Of a DNA stretch of 64,000 nt, positions 9,067-20,331 are shown piece by piece; the stretch's first letter is position 1; every line of letters begins with the position of its first letter. Made by a program: the position numbers and the translations under genes. The stretch is from Corynebacterium efficiens YS-314 (GTDB lineage: Bacteria > Actinomycetota > Actinomycetes > Mycobacteriales > Mycobacteriaceae): contig NC_004369.1 of the NCBI RefSeq assembly GCF_000011305.1, positions 1,364,001 through 1,428,000 on the forward strand, read 5' to 3'. The notes under the pieces were generated by a model. It saw only the letters and a program-made list of their open reading frames with translations, had not been told where the DNA came from and made no database searches.

Positions 9067-10233
9067 ATGGGTGCCGGCTTCGCGGGGATCCCGCTGCGTG
9101 AACTCGGACTGGTGATCCTGGTTGCGGCCGCGATCACCTACCTCACCACGGGCATCATCCGCACCCTCATGGTGCGTTATGGGCGTCTCGACGAGATCCG
9201 CGAGCGCGATGTGCACACCATGCCCAAACCACGCCTGGGTGGGGTGGCCATGTTCAGTGGTTTCCTCGGTGCGGTATTCCTCGCTGACCAGCTCCCAGCC
9301 TTGACACGCGGGTTCATGCCGATCACACCGGAGATGAACGCCGTCATCTGGGCAGGCTTTGTCATCGTCGTGGTCGGAGCCCTGGATGACCTCTTCGACC
9401 TGGATGCGATCACCAAACTGGTGGGTCAGATCGTCGGTGCGATGACCATGAGCCTGCTGGGTCTGACCTGGACGATCCTGTTCATCCCCTTCGGCGGGGG
9501 CACCACCCTGCTCATCGATCAGTTCCAGTCGACGATCCTGACCACCCTGTTCACGGTGACCCTGATCAACGCCCTGAACTTTGTCGATGGCCTGGACGGA
9601 CTATCCGCCGGGGTGGGCATGATCGCCGGTGCTGCGATCCTCGTGTTCTCCCTGACCATCCTGTTTGACCAGAACGGCGCGGTCTCCGCGTATCCACCGG
9701 CGATCATCGCCGCCGCCCTCGTGGGGATCTGTGCCGGTTTCCTGCCCCACAACTTCGAACCCTCCAGGATCTTCATGGGGGACAGCGGCTCCATGCTCAT
9801 CGGCCTGCTGCTTGCGGCCGCCTCCACCTCCGCCTCCGGCAAGATCAACATGAGCCTGTACGGCACCGTGGACATGATCGCCCTGATGTCCCCGATCATC
9901 GTGGTGGTCGCGGCGGTGGCGGTGCCACTGCTGGACCTGGTGATGGCCGTGATCCGCCGTGTGGGCAGGGGAGCATCGCCCTTCTCGCCCGACAAGATGC
10001 ACCTGCATCACCGCCTCCTGGAACTGGGGCATTCCCACCGGCGGGTGGTGCTGGTGCTGTACATGTGGGTGACCGTGGTGGCCTTCGGTGCGGTGAGTTT
10101 CTCCGTGGTTCCACCCGCATTCGCGCTCGGGTTCACCGTGGTCGGTCTGGTGCTGGCGGCCTTGCTGACCGTCGTTCCCCTCCTCCGGGACAGGAAGGCG
10201 GGAAAGCTGCCACAGTCTAGTATGAAAACTTGA
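9067..10233 (+). CDS. wecA: Polyprenyl-phosphate GlcNAc-1-phosphate transferase (WecA/Rfe type)
   Basis: Integral membrane enzyme that transfers a sugar-1-phosphate, most likely GlcNAc-1-P, from UDP to decaprenyl phosphate, the first step in building the linker between arabinogalactan and peptidoglycan in mycolic-acid bacteria. It has about 11 hydrophobic segments and the family motifs: GALDDLFDL (DDxxD region), NALNFVDGLDGLSAG, FMGDSGSMLIG and the cytosolic His-rich loop PDKMHLHHRLLELGHSHR. It begins 2 nt after the preceding stop, so it belongs to the rho-to-AtpI-like transcription unit. The position corresponds to Rv1302 of M. tuberculosis. Confidence 0.93.
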   Translation: MGAGFAGIPLRELGLVILVAAAITYLTTGIIRTLMVRYGRLDEIRERDVHTMPKPRLGGVAMFSGFLGAVFLADQLPALTRGFMPITPEMNAVIWAGFVIVVVGALDDLFDLDAITKLVGQIVGAMTMSLLGLTWTILFIPFGGGTTLLIDQFQSTILTTLFTVTLINALNFVDGLDGLSAGVGMIAGAAILVFSLTILFDQNGAVSAYPPAIIAAALVGICAGFLPHNFEPSRIFMGDSGSMLIGLLLAAASTSASGKINMSLYGTVDMIALMSPIIVVVAAVAVPLLDLVMAVIRRVGRGASPFSPDKMHLHHRLLELGHSHRRVVLVLYMWVTVVAFGAVSFSVVPPAFALGFTVVGLVLAALLTVVPLLRDRKAGKLPQSSMKT

Positions 10234-10305
10234 TCAGTCGCTTTTTCCTGCGGGGGAGTGGGAGTCTTTCCTGTTCTCCCGCCCAACCCGGTAGGATTCC
10301 CCGAC

Positions 10306-10773
10306 GTGAGCAATCAACAGCCCCAGAACTCAGCAACACCGCAGACCCCGCCCGACAAGCCCGGGGTGTCCGAATTCGATGACCACCGCCGGCCCCTGCT
10401 GCGGGCGGTGAAGTTCGGCTCCATCGCCCTGATCGTGATCACCCTGATCTCCCTGGCGGTGTGGGGAGGCCTGCGCGATCTCCCGGGCATCTGGGGAGTG
10501 CTCATCGGTGCGGCACTCGGTGGTGGCTTCGTGCTCCTCACCGCGCTGAGTGTGCTGATCACCTCCAATACGGATGCCGCCACCACCGGCGCGATCGTGC
10601 TGGGGAGCTGGCTGCTCAAGATCGTGGTGCTGATCGGTGTCATGGCAGTCATCCGGAACATGGAGTTCTATGACACCATGGCATTCTTTGTCACCGTTGT
10701 CCTCGCCCTGATCGTGGTGCTCGCCGTTGAGGTCTGGGGGGTCATCACCGCCAGGGTCACCTACGTCGGGTAG
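10306..10773 (+). CDS. Small four-helix membrane protein, AtpI-like
   Basis: Predicted 155-residue membrane protein with a polar N-terminus (about 35 aa) followed by four hydrophobic segments. It lies immediately upstream of the ATP synthase operon, the position of Rv1303 in mycobacteria and of AtpI in other bacteria, where AtpI helps assemble the c-ring. Sequence motifs are not diagnostic, so the AtpI assignment is by context. I chose GTG 10306 (VSNQQPQN...). An in-frame GTG at 10258, after GGGGGA, would add 16 residues and cannot be excluded. A strong hairpin follows. Confidence 0.75.
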   Translation: MSNQQPQNSATPQTPPDKPGVSEFDDHRRPLLRAVKFGSIALIVITLISLAVWGGLRDLPGIWGVLIGAALGGGFVLLTALSVLITSNTDAATTGAIVLGSWLLKIVVLIGVMAVIRNMEFYDTMAFFVTVVLALIVVLAVEVWGVITARVTYVG

Positions 10774-10795
10774 ACATCACCCCGGTAGATGCCAC

Positions 10796-10840
10796 GGCCC
10801 CGTCCCTCCACTGCGGTGGAGGGGTGGGGCCTCTGGTTTT
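10796..10840 (+). terminator. Intrinsic terminator of the rho-AtpI-like unit
   Basis: A 16-bp stem (10796-10811 with 10816-10831), fully paired with two G-U pairs, closes on the tetraloop TGCG (UNCG type) and is followed by tctggtttt. It lies 23 nt past the stop of the AtpI-like gene and would isolate this unit from atpB. Confidence 0.85.
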
Positions 10841-11080
10841 CCGGGGAGTGTGGTGAACCGTACGTATGGAATGTCCGTTCGGGGGAGGGGGAGGGTGGCT
10901 GGAATCAGCCGGGCCGGGCGATTGTTGATGCCCCGACAGTGTCGCGGGTGGGGGAAAAGGGTGGCTTTGAGGGAACTTGATAACTTTGGGGGCTGACCAG
11001 CACGGATCTTGCAGAGAAATGCCACAAAATTCTCAGCGGGCGGGTGGTGAATTACCCCCGTTCGACACGAAACGGACATT

Positions 11081-11096
11081 TGTGACACACCTAACA
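11081..11096. promoter_or_regulatory. Candidate GlxR (CRP-type) binding site upstream of atpB
   Basis: TGTGACACACCTAACA matches the corynebacterial GlxR consensus TGTGA-N6-TCACA at 9 of 10 half-site positions. It lies about 75-110 nt upstream of the AT-rich promoter segment. As I recall, GlxR control of respiratory and ATP synthase genes has been reported in C. glutamicum. The site itself is only a pattern match. Confidence 0.4.
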
Positions 11097-11414
11097 TCTG
11101 GTGAAAGCTCCCGCTCACACGGTATTTCTCCACCATGAACCCGTGTGGGTGGTGTCTGCCCCCGCCCCACTTGGATAAAAGCTCAAATCTCCTGTTAGTC
11201 TATTACGCGGGTTGAACCGAGGGACCTTCAACGGCAGCAGACTATATAGCCAGAGACGGTACCGAGGAGCACGTCCCCTGTAACCGTTGCGCTGATGTGC
11301 GACGGAGTCCGTAACGGTTGCAGTGAGTTTTTCAGACGTCCATCGCACCGTGCACAAACCCACGCGTGCACGGCCCGAACACGGGAGAGAACGCTGAGCG
11401 TTACAACACTGTCC

Positions 11415-12227
11415 ATGAAGGGCGAATTCCACGCCCCGAACTTGGACGACGAATTTTTCCCGGGGCACGTAACCGAAAGTGGCGAAGTGGTGGACATGCT
11501 GTTCACAGACTTCGCCAATGGTTGGTTCGCACTTGATCGCCTGATGCTGATCCGTCTTCTGATGGCAGCCATCGTGGTGATCTTCTTCCTTTGGGCCATG
11601 CGCAAGCCAAAGCTGATTCCGCATGGTGTCCAGAATTTTGCAGAGTATGCACTCGATTTCGTCCGCATCCACATCGCTGAGGACATTCTCGGAAAGAAGG
11701 AAGGCCGTCGGTTCCTGCCGATCATCGCCACCATCTTCTTCGCGACCCTCATGATGAACGCTGCGACGATCATTCCGGGACTCAATATCTCGCCGAACGC
11801 ACGAATCGGCATGCCGCTCGTGATGGCTCTGGCTGGATATATCGCGTTTATCTACGCGGGTTCCAAGCGCTACGGATTCTTCAAGTATGTGAAGTCCTCC
11901 GTGGTCGTCCCGAATATTCCACCATTGCTTCACATCCTGGTGGTTCCCATCGAGTTCTTCTCGACGTTCATCCTGAGGCCAGTCACCCTGGCCCTGCGTC
12001 TGATGGCCAATTTCCTGGCCGGTCACCTCATCCTGGTTCTGCTGTACTCCGCCACGAACTTCTTCTTCTGGCAGATGAACGGCTGGACCGCGATGTCCGG
12101 TGTCACCATTGCCGCAGGTATCCTCTTCACCATCTACGAGGTCATCATCATCTTCCTGCAGGCGTACATCTTCGCCCTGCTGGTTGCGGTGTACATTGAA
12201 CTCTCGTTGCATGCGGATTCTCACTAG
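11415..12227 (+). CDS. atpB: ATP synthase Fo subunit a
   Basis: Membrane subunit that forms the proton half-channels against the c-ring. It has several strongly hydrophobic helices, and the conserved segment containing the essential Arg is VTLALRLMANFLAGHL, followed by LQAYIFALLVAVYIELSLH. I chose ATG 11415 (MKGEFHAPN..., 270 aa), which corresponds to the corynebacterial AtpB start as I know it. No good Shine-Dalgarno precedes it: GGGAGAG at 11383-11389 is too far. A start at the CTG 11394 is a less likely alternative. First gene of the atp operon. Confidence 0.95.
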   Translation: MKGEFHAPNLDDEFFPGHVTESGEVVDMLFTDFANGWFALDRLMLIRLLMAAIVVIFFLWAMRKPKLIPHGVQNFAEYALDFVRIHIAEDILGKKEGRRFLPIIATIFFATLMMNAATIIPGLNISPNARIGMPLVMALAGYIAFIYAGSKRYGFFKYVKSSVVVPNIPPLLHILVVPIEFFSTFILRPVTLALRLMANFLAGHLILVLLYSATNFFFWQMNGWTAMSGVTIAAGILFTIYEVIIIFLQAYIFALLVAVYIELSLHADSH

Positions 12228-12319
12228 ATGAACCCAAAAGGTCGTCACCGGACCCTCATTGGGAACAGTGGCGGGCGGACCACACGGTCAACTGAATAAC
12301 CCCACTTAACACCTCTTAA

Positions 12320-12604
<285 letters not shown>

Positions 12605-12633
12605 TCAGCTACCTAACCGAAAGCTGGTAAACC

Positions 12634-13206
12634 ATGGCGAATCCTATCTATATCCTTGCGCACGCAAATGCGGAGTACCTTCCTCTTGAGAGCGGTAACT
12701 CCATTCTGCTGCCCAAGGCCTATGACATCGTCTGGTCCCTCATCCCGTTTCTGATCATCCTGTTCGTCTTCTGGAAGTTTGTTCTTCCGAAGTTCCAGGA
12801 GGTCCTGACTGAGCGTGAGGACCGGATCAAGGGAGGCATTCAGCGTGCCGAGGCCGCACAGGCCGAGGCGAAGGCTGCCCTTGAAAAGTACAACGCACAG
12901 CTCGCTGAGGCCCGCACCGAAGCTGCTGAGATCCGTGAGCAGGCGCGTGAGCGCGGCAAGCAGATCGAGGTAGAAATGAAGGCGAAGGCCGAAGAAGAGA
13001 GCAACCGCATCATCGAGGCTGGAACGAAGCAGCTCATGGCACAGCGCGAGCAGGTCGTCAACGAACTGCGCCGCGAAATGGGCCAGAACTCGATCAACCT
13101 CGCCGAGCACCTTCTCGGAGACCAGCTCTCCGACGATGTCAAGCGCTCCGGCACCATTGATCGCTTCCTCGCCGACCTCGACACCGTGGCACCGAACGGA
13201 AAGTGA
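12634..13206 (+). CDS. atpF: ATP synthase Fo subunit b
   Basis: Peripheral-stalk subunit: one N-terminal membrane helix ([23 protein letters not shown], about residues 29-51) followed by a long charged coiled coil rich in Ala, Glu, Arg and Lys ([24 protein letters not shown]...). 190 residues, normal for the actinobacterial b subunit. Its stop codon is close to the atpH start, consistent with translational coupling. Confidence 0.95.
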
Positions 13207-13211
13207 GCGAC

Positions 13212-14027
13212 ATGCACGCAGCGAGCCGTGAGGCACTAGCAAAGGTATCGTCCGATCTGGACACTGCCCTCAAGGCAGACAACACCGTCGCAGTTGCCGC
13301 CCAGGCCGGAACCGAGCTGTTCGACGTCGTCGAGGTTCTCGACGGCGACCGCGGTCTGCGTGTCGCAGTGGCTGATTCCTCGAAGGACGCGCAGCAGCGC
13401 GTCGGCCTCATTGGGGCCGTGTTCGGTGGAAAGGTTTCCCAGGTCACTCTCGAGATCCTCAAGGATGCCGCAGAGCAGACCTGGTCAACCCCACGCGAGT
13501 TCCGCACCGGACTCGTTGGTCTCGGCCGTCGCGCCCTGCTCCGCTCAGCGGAGATGCAGGGTCAGCTCGGCCGGGTGGAGGACGAACTGTTCCGTCTCAG
13601 CCGGATCCTTGATCGTGAAAGCCAGCTGACACAGCTGCTCTCCGATCGCACCCAGGACTCGGCTGCCCGCCGCGACCTGCTGGCCAAGGTGCTGTACGGC
13701 AAGGTGACCTCTGTTACCGAAGCCCTCGCACTCCAGGTCATCGGTCGCCCCGAGCACAATCCGATCGACGATGTTGCCGCACTGGCAGCCGCTGCAGCCA
13801 AGCTGCAGGGCCGTTCCGTGGCACACGTTGTCTCCGCGGTTGATCTCAACGATGGACAGCAGCAGGCGCTGGCTGACAAGCTGGGACGAATTTACGGTCG
13901 TGCGATGAGCATCCACTCCGAGGTTGATACCAGCCTCCTCGGTGGCATGGTCATCCGCGTCGGAGACGAAGTTATTGACGGAAGCACCTCGGGCAAGCTC
14001 GAGCGCCTCCGCGCAACCTTCGCTTAA
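13212..14027 (+). CDS. atpH: ATP synthase F1 subunit delta
   Basis: Connects the peripheral stalk to the top of the F1 head. The C-terminal signature RIYGRAMSIHSEVDTSLLGGMVIRVGDEVIDGS is the delta (OSCP) motif. At 271 aa it is longer than the E. coli subunit (177 aa) but matches corynebacterial AtpH, which has an N-terminal extension. I chose ATG 13212 (MHAASREAL...), 8 nt after GGAAAG. A GTG at 13203 overlapping the atpF stop would add three residues. Confidence 0.95.
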   Translation: MHAASREALAKVSSDLDTALKADNTVAVAAQAGTELFDVVEVLDGDRGLRVAVADSSKDAQQRVGLIGAVFGGKVSQVTLEILKDAAEQTWSTPREFRTGLVGLGRRALLRSAEMQGQLGRVEDELFRLSRILDRESQLTQLLSDRTQDSAARRDLLAKVLYGKVTSVTEALALQVIGRPEHNPIDDVAALAAAAAKLQGRSVAHVVSAVDLNDGQQQALADKLGRIYGRAMSIHSEVDTSLLGGMVIRVGDEVIDGSTSGKLERLRATFA

Positions 14028-14086
14028 GACACGACGAATAGACAAAATAAGTAATGCTGGAAGAAACAACCGAGAGCAGGAAGAAC

Positions 14087-15727
14087 ATGGCGGAGCTGAC
14101 GATCTCCTCCGATGAGATCCGTAGCGCGATTGCGAACTACACCTCGAGCTACTCCGCGGAGGCCTCCCGTGAGGAGGTCGGCGTGGTTATTTCGGCCGCT
14201 GACGGTATTGCCCAGGTTTCGGGCCTCCCGTCTGTTATGGCGAACGAGCTCCTGGAATTCCCGGGCGGCGTCATCGGCGTCGCACAGAACCTCGACACCG
14301 ATTCCGTCGGCGTCGTGGTCCTGGGTAACTACGAGCTACTGAAGGAAGGCGACCAGGTTCGTCGTACGGGAGACGTTCTGTCTATCCCCGTCGGCGAGAA
14401 ATTCCTGGGTCGCGTCATCAACCCACTTGGCCAGCCAATTGATGGCCTGGGCGAAATCGTGGCTGAAGAGGACCGTGTCCTCGAGCTGCAGGCACCCTCC
14501 GTGCTTGAGCGCCAGCCGGTCGAAGAGCCCATGGCTACCGGCATCAAGGCTATCGATGCAATGACCCCGATCGGCCGTGGACAGCGACAGCTGATCATTG
14601 GCGACCGTAAGACCGGTAAGACCGCGGTCTGTGTCGATACCATCCTCAACCAGAAGGCCAACTGGGAGACCGGCGACAAGACGAAGCAGGTTCGCTGCAT
14701 CTACGTCGCCATCGGTCAGAAGGGCTCCACCATTGCAGCCCTGCGCAAGACCCTCGAGGAGCAGGGCGCTCTGGAGTACACCACCATCGTGGCTGCTCCC
14801 GCCTCCGACGCCGCCGGCTTCAAGTGGCTCGCACCATTTGCCGGCGCTGCTCTCGCCCAGCACTGGATGTACCAGGGCAACCACGTCCTGGTCATCTACG
14901 ATGATCTGACCAAGCAGGCTGAGGCCTACCGTGCCATCTCCCTGCTGCTGCGCCGCCCACCGGGCCGCGAGGCATACCCGGGTGACGTCTTCTACCTGCA
15001 CTCCCGTCTGCTGGAGCGCGCTGCGAAGCTGTCCGATGATCTCGGTGCCGGTTCCATCACCGCACTGCCGATCATTGAGACCAAGGCCAACGACGTCTCC
15101 GCCTTCATTCCTACCAACGTGATCTCGATCACCGATGGTCAGGTATTCCTTGAGTCCGACCTGTTCAACCGTGGTGTCCGTCCGGCGATCAACGTCGGTA
15201 TCTCGGTCTCCCGTGTGGGTGGTGCAGCTCAGACCAAGGGCATGAAGAAGGTTGCCGGTTCACTCCGTCTGGACCTGGCTGCCTACCGTGACCTCGAGGC
15301 ATTCGCCACCTTCGCCTCTGACCTGGACGCTGCGTCCAAGGCTCAGCTCGAGCGTGGTCAGCGTCTGGTTCAGCTGCTCATCCAGTCTGAGAATGCACCT
15401 CAGGCTGTTGAGTACCAGATCATCTCCCTGTGGCTCGCAGGCGAGGGCGCCTTCGACAACGTTCCCGTCGATGACGTCCGTCGCTTCGAGACCGAACTGC
15501 ATGAGTACCTCGGCTCCAACGCCCCACAGGTGTACGAGCAGATCGCCGGCGGCGCTGTCCTGTCCGACGAGTCCAAGGAGACCCTGCTCCAGGCCACCGA
15601 GCAGTTCAAGGGCACCTTCCAGACCACTGATGGTACCCGTATCATCAATGAGCCTGAGGTTGATGCCCTCGACGCTGGTCAGGTCCGCAAGGACCAGCTC
15701 ACCGTCTCCCGCAAGGTCGGCAAGTAG
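14087..15727 (+). CDS. atpA: ATP synthase F1 subunit alpha
   Basis: Non-catalytic nucleotide-binding subunit of F1 (546 aa). Visible motifs are Walker [11 protein letters not shown], the Walker B region [18 protein letters not shown], and the alpha signature [23 protein letters not shown] with the arginine finger. The ATG at 14087 ([13 protein letters not shown]) has AGGAAG just upstream. An upstream in-frame ATG at 14054 ([10 protein letters not shown]...) lacks conservation and a ribosome-binding site and was not used. Confidence 0.97.
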   Translation: MAELTISSDEIRSAIANYTSSYSAEASREEVGVVISAADGIAQVSGLPSVMANELLEFPGGVIGVAQNLDTDSVGVVVLGNYELLKEGDQVRRTGDVLSIPVGEKFLGRVINPLGQPIDGLGEIVAEEDRVLELQAPSVLERQPVEEPMATGIKAIDAMTPIGRGQRQLIIGDRKTGKTAVCVDTILNQKANWETGDKTKQVRCIYVAIGQKGSTIAALRKTLEEQGALEYTTIVAAPASDAAGFKWLAPFAGAALAQHWMYQGNHVLVIYDDLTKQAEAYRAISLLLRRPPGREAYPGDVFYLHSRLLERAAKLSDDLGAGSITALPIIETKANDVSAFIPTNVISITDGQVFLESDLFNRGVRPAINVGISVSRVGGAAQTKGMKKVAGSLRLDLAAYRDLEAFATFASDLDAASKAQLERGQRLVQLLIQSENAPQAVEYQIISLWLAGEGAFDNVPVDDVRRFETELHEYLGSNAPQVYEQIAGGAVLSDESKETLLQATEQFKGTFQTTDGTRIINEPEVDALDAGQVRKDQLTVSRKVGK

Positions 15728-15788
15728 TACAGGCAGAAAGCCTCAGACAACATGACTGACCAAGCAACTGAAGGGAGGCGTTTGAACC

Positions 15789-16769
15789 ATGGCTAATCTT
15801 CGCGAACTGCGTGACCGGATCCGTTCGGTCAACTCAACCAAGAAGATCACCAAGGCTCAGGAGCTGATCGCCACCTCACGCATCACCAAGGCACAGGGTC
15901 GCGTCGCGGCAGCTGCGCCGTACGCCGAGGAGATCCAGAAGGTTCTGGAGCGTCTCGCGTCGGCAAGCTCCCTCGACCACCCGATGCTGCGTGAGCGTGA
16001 AGGCGGCAAGCGAGCCGCCGTGCTCGTGGTCTCCTCGGACCGCGGCATGGCTGGTGGCTACAACCACAACGTGTTCAAGAAGGCTGCGGAGCTGGAGAAG
16101 CTCCTCGCCGAGCAGGGATACGAAGTGGTTCGTTATGTCACCGGTAGTAAGGGCGTGGGCTACTACAAGTTCCGCGAGGACTACGTCGCAGGTGCCTGGA
16201 CCGGATTCTCACAGGATCCGGACTGGAATGCCACCCACGATGTCCGTCGCCACCTGATTGATGGCTTCACCGCCACCTCGGATGGCACGGCGAAGTGGCG
16301 CGATGGACTGAACGTGGCTGAAGGCCAGGAGATCCAGGGCTTCGACCAGGTTCACGTGGTCTACACCGAATTCGTTTCCATGCTGACTCAGAAGCCGGTG
16401 GTGCACCAGCTGCTGCCGGTCGAGCCGGTTATTGAAGACGATATCTTCGAACGTGGCGAGAGCGCTCTTTCCGATGGCAAGAACGAAATCGAGCCGGATT
16501 ACGAATTCGAACCGGACGCGGACACTCTGCTGGAGGCTCTGCTTCCGCAGTACATCTCCCGTAGGCTGTTCTCCATCTTCCTGGAGGCAGCCGCTGCAGA
16601 GTCCGCTTCACGTCGAAACGCGATGAAGTCTGCAACTGACAACGCAACGGAACTGGTCAAGGACCTTTCCCGAGTGGCCAACGCGGCTCGTCAGGCACAG
16701 ATTACCCAGGAAATCACAGAGATTGTCGGTGGCGCTGGTGCGCTGTCCGGCAGCGGAGAAAGTGACTAG
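15789..16769 (+). CDS. atpG: ATP synthase F1 subunit gamma
   Basis: Central shaft of the motor. It has the conserved N-terminal helix (MANLRELRDRIRSVNSTKKITKAQELIATSRI), SSDRGMAGGYN in the Rossmann-like domain, and the C-terminal helix with ESASRRNAMKSATDNATELVKDL. At 326 aa it is slightly longer than the E. coli protein, with an acidic insertion around residues 215-245 (EDDIFERGESALSD...), as in other corynebacteria. GAAGGGAGG precedes the ATG. Confidence 0.96.
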   Translation: MANLRELRDRIRSVNSTKKITKAQELIATSRITKAQGRVAAAAPYAEEIQKVLERLASASSLDHPMLREREGGKRAAVLVVSSDRGMAGGYNHNVFKKAAELEKLLAEQGYEVVRYVTGSKGVGYYKFREDYVAGAWTGFSQDPDWNATHDVRRHLIDGFTATSDGTAKWRDGLNVAEGQEIQGFDQVHVVYTEFVSMLTQKPVVHQLLPVEPVIEDDIFERGESALSDGKNEIEPDYEFEPDADTLLEALLPQYISRRLFSIFLEAAAAESASRRNAMKSATDNATELVKDLSRVANAARQAQITQEITEIVGGAGALSGSGESD

Positions 16770-18218
<1,449 letters not shown>

Positions 18219-18229
18219 GGTAGAGACAC

Positions 18230-18604
18230 ATGGCTGAAATCACCGTTGAACTGGTGTCTGTCGAGCGCATGCTCTGGTCGGGTCAGGCCAGCATCGTGAC
18301 CGCTCAGACCACCGAGGGTGAGATCGGCGTGCTGCCCGATCACGAGCCGATGCTCGGCCAGCTGGTCGAGAACGGTGTCGTGACCATCCAGCCCACGGAC
18401 GGCGACAGGCTTGTTGCCGGCGTGCAGGGTGGATTCCTCTCCGTATCCAAGGAAAAGGTGACGATCCTCGCGGACTTCGCCGTCTGGGCGCATGAGGTTG
18501 ATTCCGCATCCGCCGAGGCTGATCTGAATTCGGACGACGAGCTGGCCAAGGCACGTGCCGAGGCCGGGCTGCGCGCGGTCCGCCGCAGCAGCGAAGGTCT
18601 CTAG
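18230..18604 (+). CDS. atpC: ATP synthase F1 subunit epsilon
   Basis: Rotor subunit that couples gamma to the c-ring and can inhibit ATP hydrolysis. 124 aa, with the beta-sandwich signature [19 protein letters not shown] and a C-terminal helical pair ([25 protein letters not shown]). Last gene of the operon. A perfect intrinsic terminator begins 20 nt past its stop. Confidence 0.96.
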   Translation: MAEITVELVSVERMLWSGQASIVTAQTTEGEIGVLPDHEPMLGQLVENGVVTIQPTDGDRLVAGVQGGFLSVSKEKVTILADFAVWAHEVDSASAEADLNSDDELAKARAEAGLRAVRRSSEGL

Positions 18605-18623
18605 TACCCTCCGTTTAGCTGTC

Positions 18624-18680
18624 GAACGCCCGCCGGCGCTGGATACCCTCCAGCTGCCGGCGGGCGTTCGCCTTTTGCTT
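18624..18680 (+). terminator. Intrinsic terminator of the atp operon
   Basis: A perfect 14-bp stem (gaacgcccgccggc at 18624-18637 paired with 18656-18669) with an 18-nt loop is followed by gccttttgctt. It directly follows atpC. Confidence 0.9.
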
Positions 18681-18752
18681 GTCGACGCCGCGACGTGACG
18701 ATCCTGCCGGACGTGCGTGACGCGACAACCACTGGTCCTTGACTGCATCATC

Positions 18753-18771
18753 AGCCCAGGCGGGCTTTTTT
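18753..18771 (+). terminator. Second short terminator-like hairpin
   Basis: AGCCC (18753-18757) pairs with GGGCT (18762-18766) around a 4-nt loop, followed by a run of T. It lies between the atp terminator and the DUF2550 gene and could catch read-through. Confidence 0.5.
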
Positions 18772-18839
18772 GATTACCCATGATTGTGGGTAGGATCTAC
18801 TAAAACATTTCTCTTGATGCAGGGAGGACACACTTCACC

Positions 18840-19316
18840 GTGGAATTCATTATTACGGCCCTGGTGATCATCGCGCTTCTTGCTGTCGTGCTCGCGGCGT
18901 GGCGTTTTTTCACCCTGCGCTCCCGGGGCACCACGGTCATCCTGCGTCGCCTCCCTCAGACCGGGGTCCATGGCTGGCGTCATGGTTCCCTGCGCTACAA
19001 CGGCAATGACCTGGAGTACTTCAAGCTGCGCTCCCTGTCGCCCATGGCCGATATCATCTTCAACCGCCGATCGGTGGAACTCCTGAACCGTCGGGAGCCG
19101 ACCACCGATGAGGCGGTTTTCATGTCCTCCGACACCCGCATCCTGCATGTTCGGTCGAAGGATGCGGAGATGGAGATGGCGATGGATGGTTATGGTGAGA
19201 TGGCCTTCACCGCATGGCTGGAGGCCGCCCGTGACGCCCGGACGGAAAACACCCTCACCGCTGCTGATTTCCTCAAGAATCAGAACCGCAATGACACCCG
19301 GAAGGGACGTTCCTGA
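18840..19316 (+). CDS. DUF2550 family membrane-anchored protein
   Basis: A 158-residue protein with one N-terminal membrane helix ([22 protein letters not shown]), then a cytosolic domain with the motif [26 protein letters not shown]. It corresponds to Rv1312 of M. tuberculosis, located just after atpC there too, and belongs to DUF2550, an actinobacterial family with no established function. The GTG start follows AGGGAGGAC. The close link to the ATP synthase operon across genera suggests, but does not show, a cell-envelope or energy role. Confidence 0.85.
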   Translation: MEFIITALVIIALLAVVLAAWRFFTLRSRGTTVILRRLPQTGVHGWRHGSLRYNGNDLEYFKLRSLSPMADIIFNRRSVELLNRREPTTDEAVFMSSDTRILHVRSKDAEMEMAMDGYGEMAFTAWLEAARDARTENTLTAADFLKNQNRNDTRKGRS

Positions 19317-19338
19317 CCGGGTTGGTTATTGTAGGGGC

Positions 19339-20031
19339 ATGCGTCTTGTCATTGCCCGTTGTTCAGTTGATTATATAGGCCGTCTTGAAGCCCATCTCCC
19401 CATGGCGGATCGCCTCCTGATGGTCAAGGCGGATGGTTCAGTCTCCATCCACGCCGATGACCGGGCCTACAAGCCCCTCAACTGGATGACACCTCCCTGC
19501 ACCCTCACCGAGACCCCCATCACCGATGAGGATGGTGAGGAGGTGGGTGTCCACCTCTGGGTGGTGGAGAACAAGAAGGGGGAGCAGCTGCGCATCACCG
19601 TCGAGAAGATCCACTCCGAGCTGTCCCATGATCTGGGCGTGGACCCCGGCCTGGTCAAGGACGGCGTGGAGGATCATCTGCAGGAGCTGCTCGCGGAACA
19701 CATCACCACCCTCGGTGAGGGATACACCCTGGTGCGCCGGGAGTACCCGACCGCAATCGGGCCCGTGGATATTCTCTGCCGTGATGCTGATGGGCAGACC
19801 GTCGCCGTGGAGATCAAACGCCGCGGAAATATCGACGGTGTGGAGCAGCTGAGCCGGTACCTGGAACTGCTCAACAGGGATGAACTGCTCAAACCCGTCC
19901 AGGGGGTGTTCGCGGCGCAGGAGATCAAGCCCCAGGCCCGCACCCTCGCAGAGGACCGTGGTATCCGGTGCGTCACCCTGGACTACCAGACCCTGCGCGG
20001 CATCGAATCCAACGAGCTCACACTGTTCTAG
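19339..20031 (+). CDS. nucS: Mismatch-specific endonuclease NucS (EndoMS)
   Basis: NucS replaces MutS/MutL in most actinobacteria by cutting both strands at mismatches. The 230-residue protein has the N-terminal DNA-binding/dimerisation domain ([25 protein letters not shown]) and a C-terminal RecB-like nuclease with the D-(E)xK core [22 protein letters not shown]. It ends in NELTLF, resembling a beta-clamp-binding tail. ATG 19339 was chosen after GTAGGGGC. A longer in-frame version from 19108 overlaps the DUF2550 gene and is not conserved. The place, shortly after the atp operon, parallels Rv1321. Confidence 0.93.
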   Translation: MRLVIARCSVDYIGRLEAHLPMADRLLMVKADGSVSIHADDRAYKPLNWMTPPCTLTETPITDEDGEEVGVHLWVVENKKGEQLRITVEKIHSELSHDLGVDPGLVKDGVEDHLQELLAEHITTLGEGYTLVRREYPTAIGPVDILCRDADGQTVAVEIKRRGNIDGVEQLSRYLELLNRDELLKPVQGVFAAQEIKPQARTLAEDRGIRCVTLDYQTLRGIESNELTLF

Positions 20032-20042
20032 GGGGATATCAG

Positions 20043-20327
20043 GTGGCACGCAGGAACAGGAGAATGAGAATCGCACCGCGCGAACTGCCCCGCGACGGTG
20101 CGGCCTACTGGGGGACCCAGGTGCAGGACGGGCCCCGGTGGGCTTTCGGTGAGCCGTACATGGTCCGTCAGATGGGCAGCTCAGCGGCCACGAAGTTCTA
20201 CGTGTGCCCGGGATGTAATCAGAACATCCCCCCGGGTGTGGCCCATGTGGTGGCCTGGCCCCGGGATACCGGGGGCCGGGCCGATGACCGCCGACACTGG
20301 CACAAGGCCTGCTGGGACAGGCGCTAG
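20043..20327 (+). CDS. Small zinc-finger-like actinobacterial protein
   Basis: A 94-aa basic protein. It starts with an Arg-rich tail (VARRNRRMRIAPREL) and carries the pattern CPGCNQNIPPGVAHVV...H-W-H-K-A-C, which looks like a treble-clef zinc-binding site of HNH type (CxxC, H, HxxxC) without being a clear nuclease. Members are often labelled ATP/GTP-binding protein in actinobacterial genomes, a label nothing here supports. The GTG start at 20043 has AGGGGG 7 nt upstream and lies 11 nt after nucS, so the two are probably co-transcribed. A nucleic-acid role is only a guess. Confidence 0.7.
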   Translation: MARRNRRMRIAPRELPRDGAAYWGTQVQDGPRWAFGEPYMVRQMGSSAATKFYVCPGCNQNIPPGVAHVVAWPRDTGGRADDRRHWHKACWDRR

Positions 20328-20331
20328 AACC

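Larger units (their letters stand above)
10774..11414. other. Regulatory region upstream of the ATP synthase operon
   Basis: A 641-nt stretch without a credible gene. It opens with a strong terminator hairpin (10796-10831), then contains a GlxR-like palindrome (11081-11096) and an AT-rich segment (11170-11205) likely to hold the atp promoter. One candidate pairing is TTGGAT with TAGTCT at 19-nt spacing. Open frames here lack ribosome-binding sites and coding bias. Confidence 0.6.
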
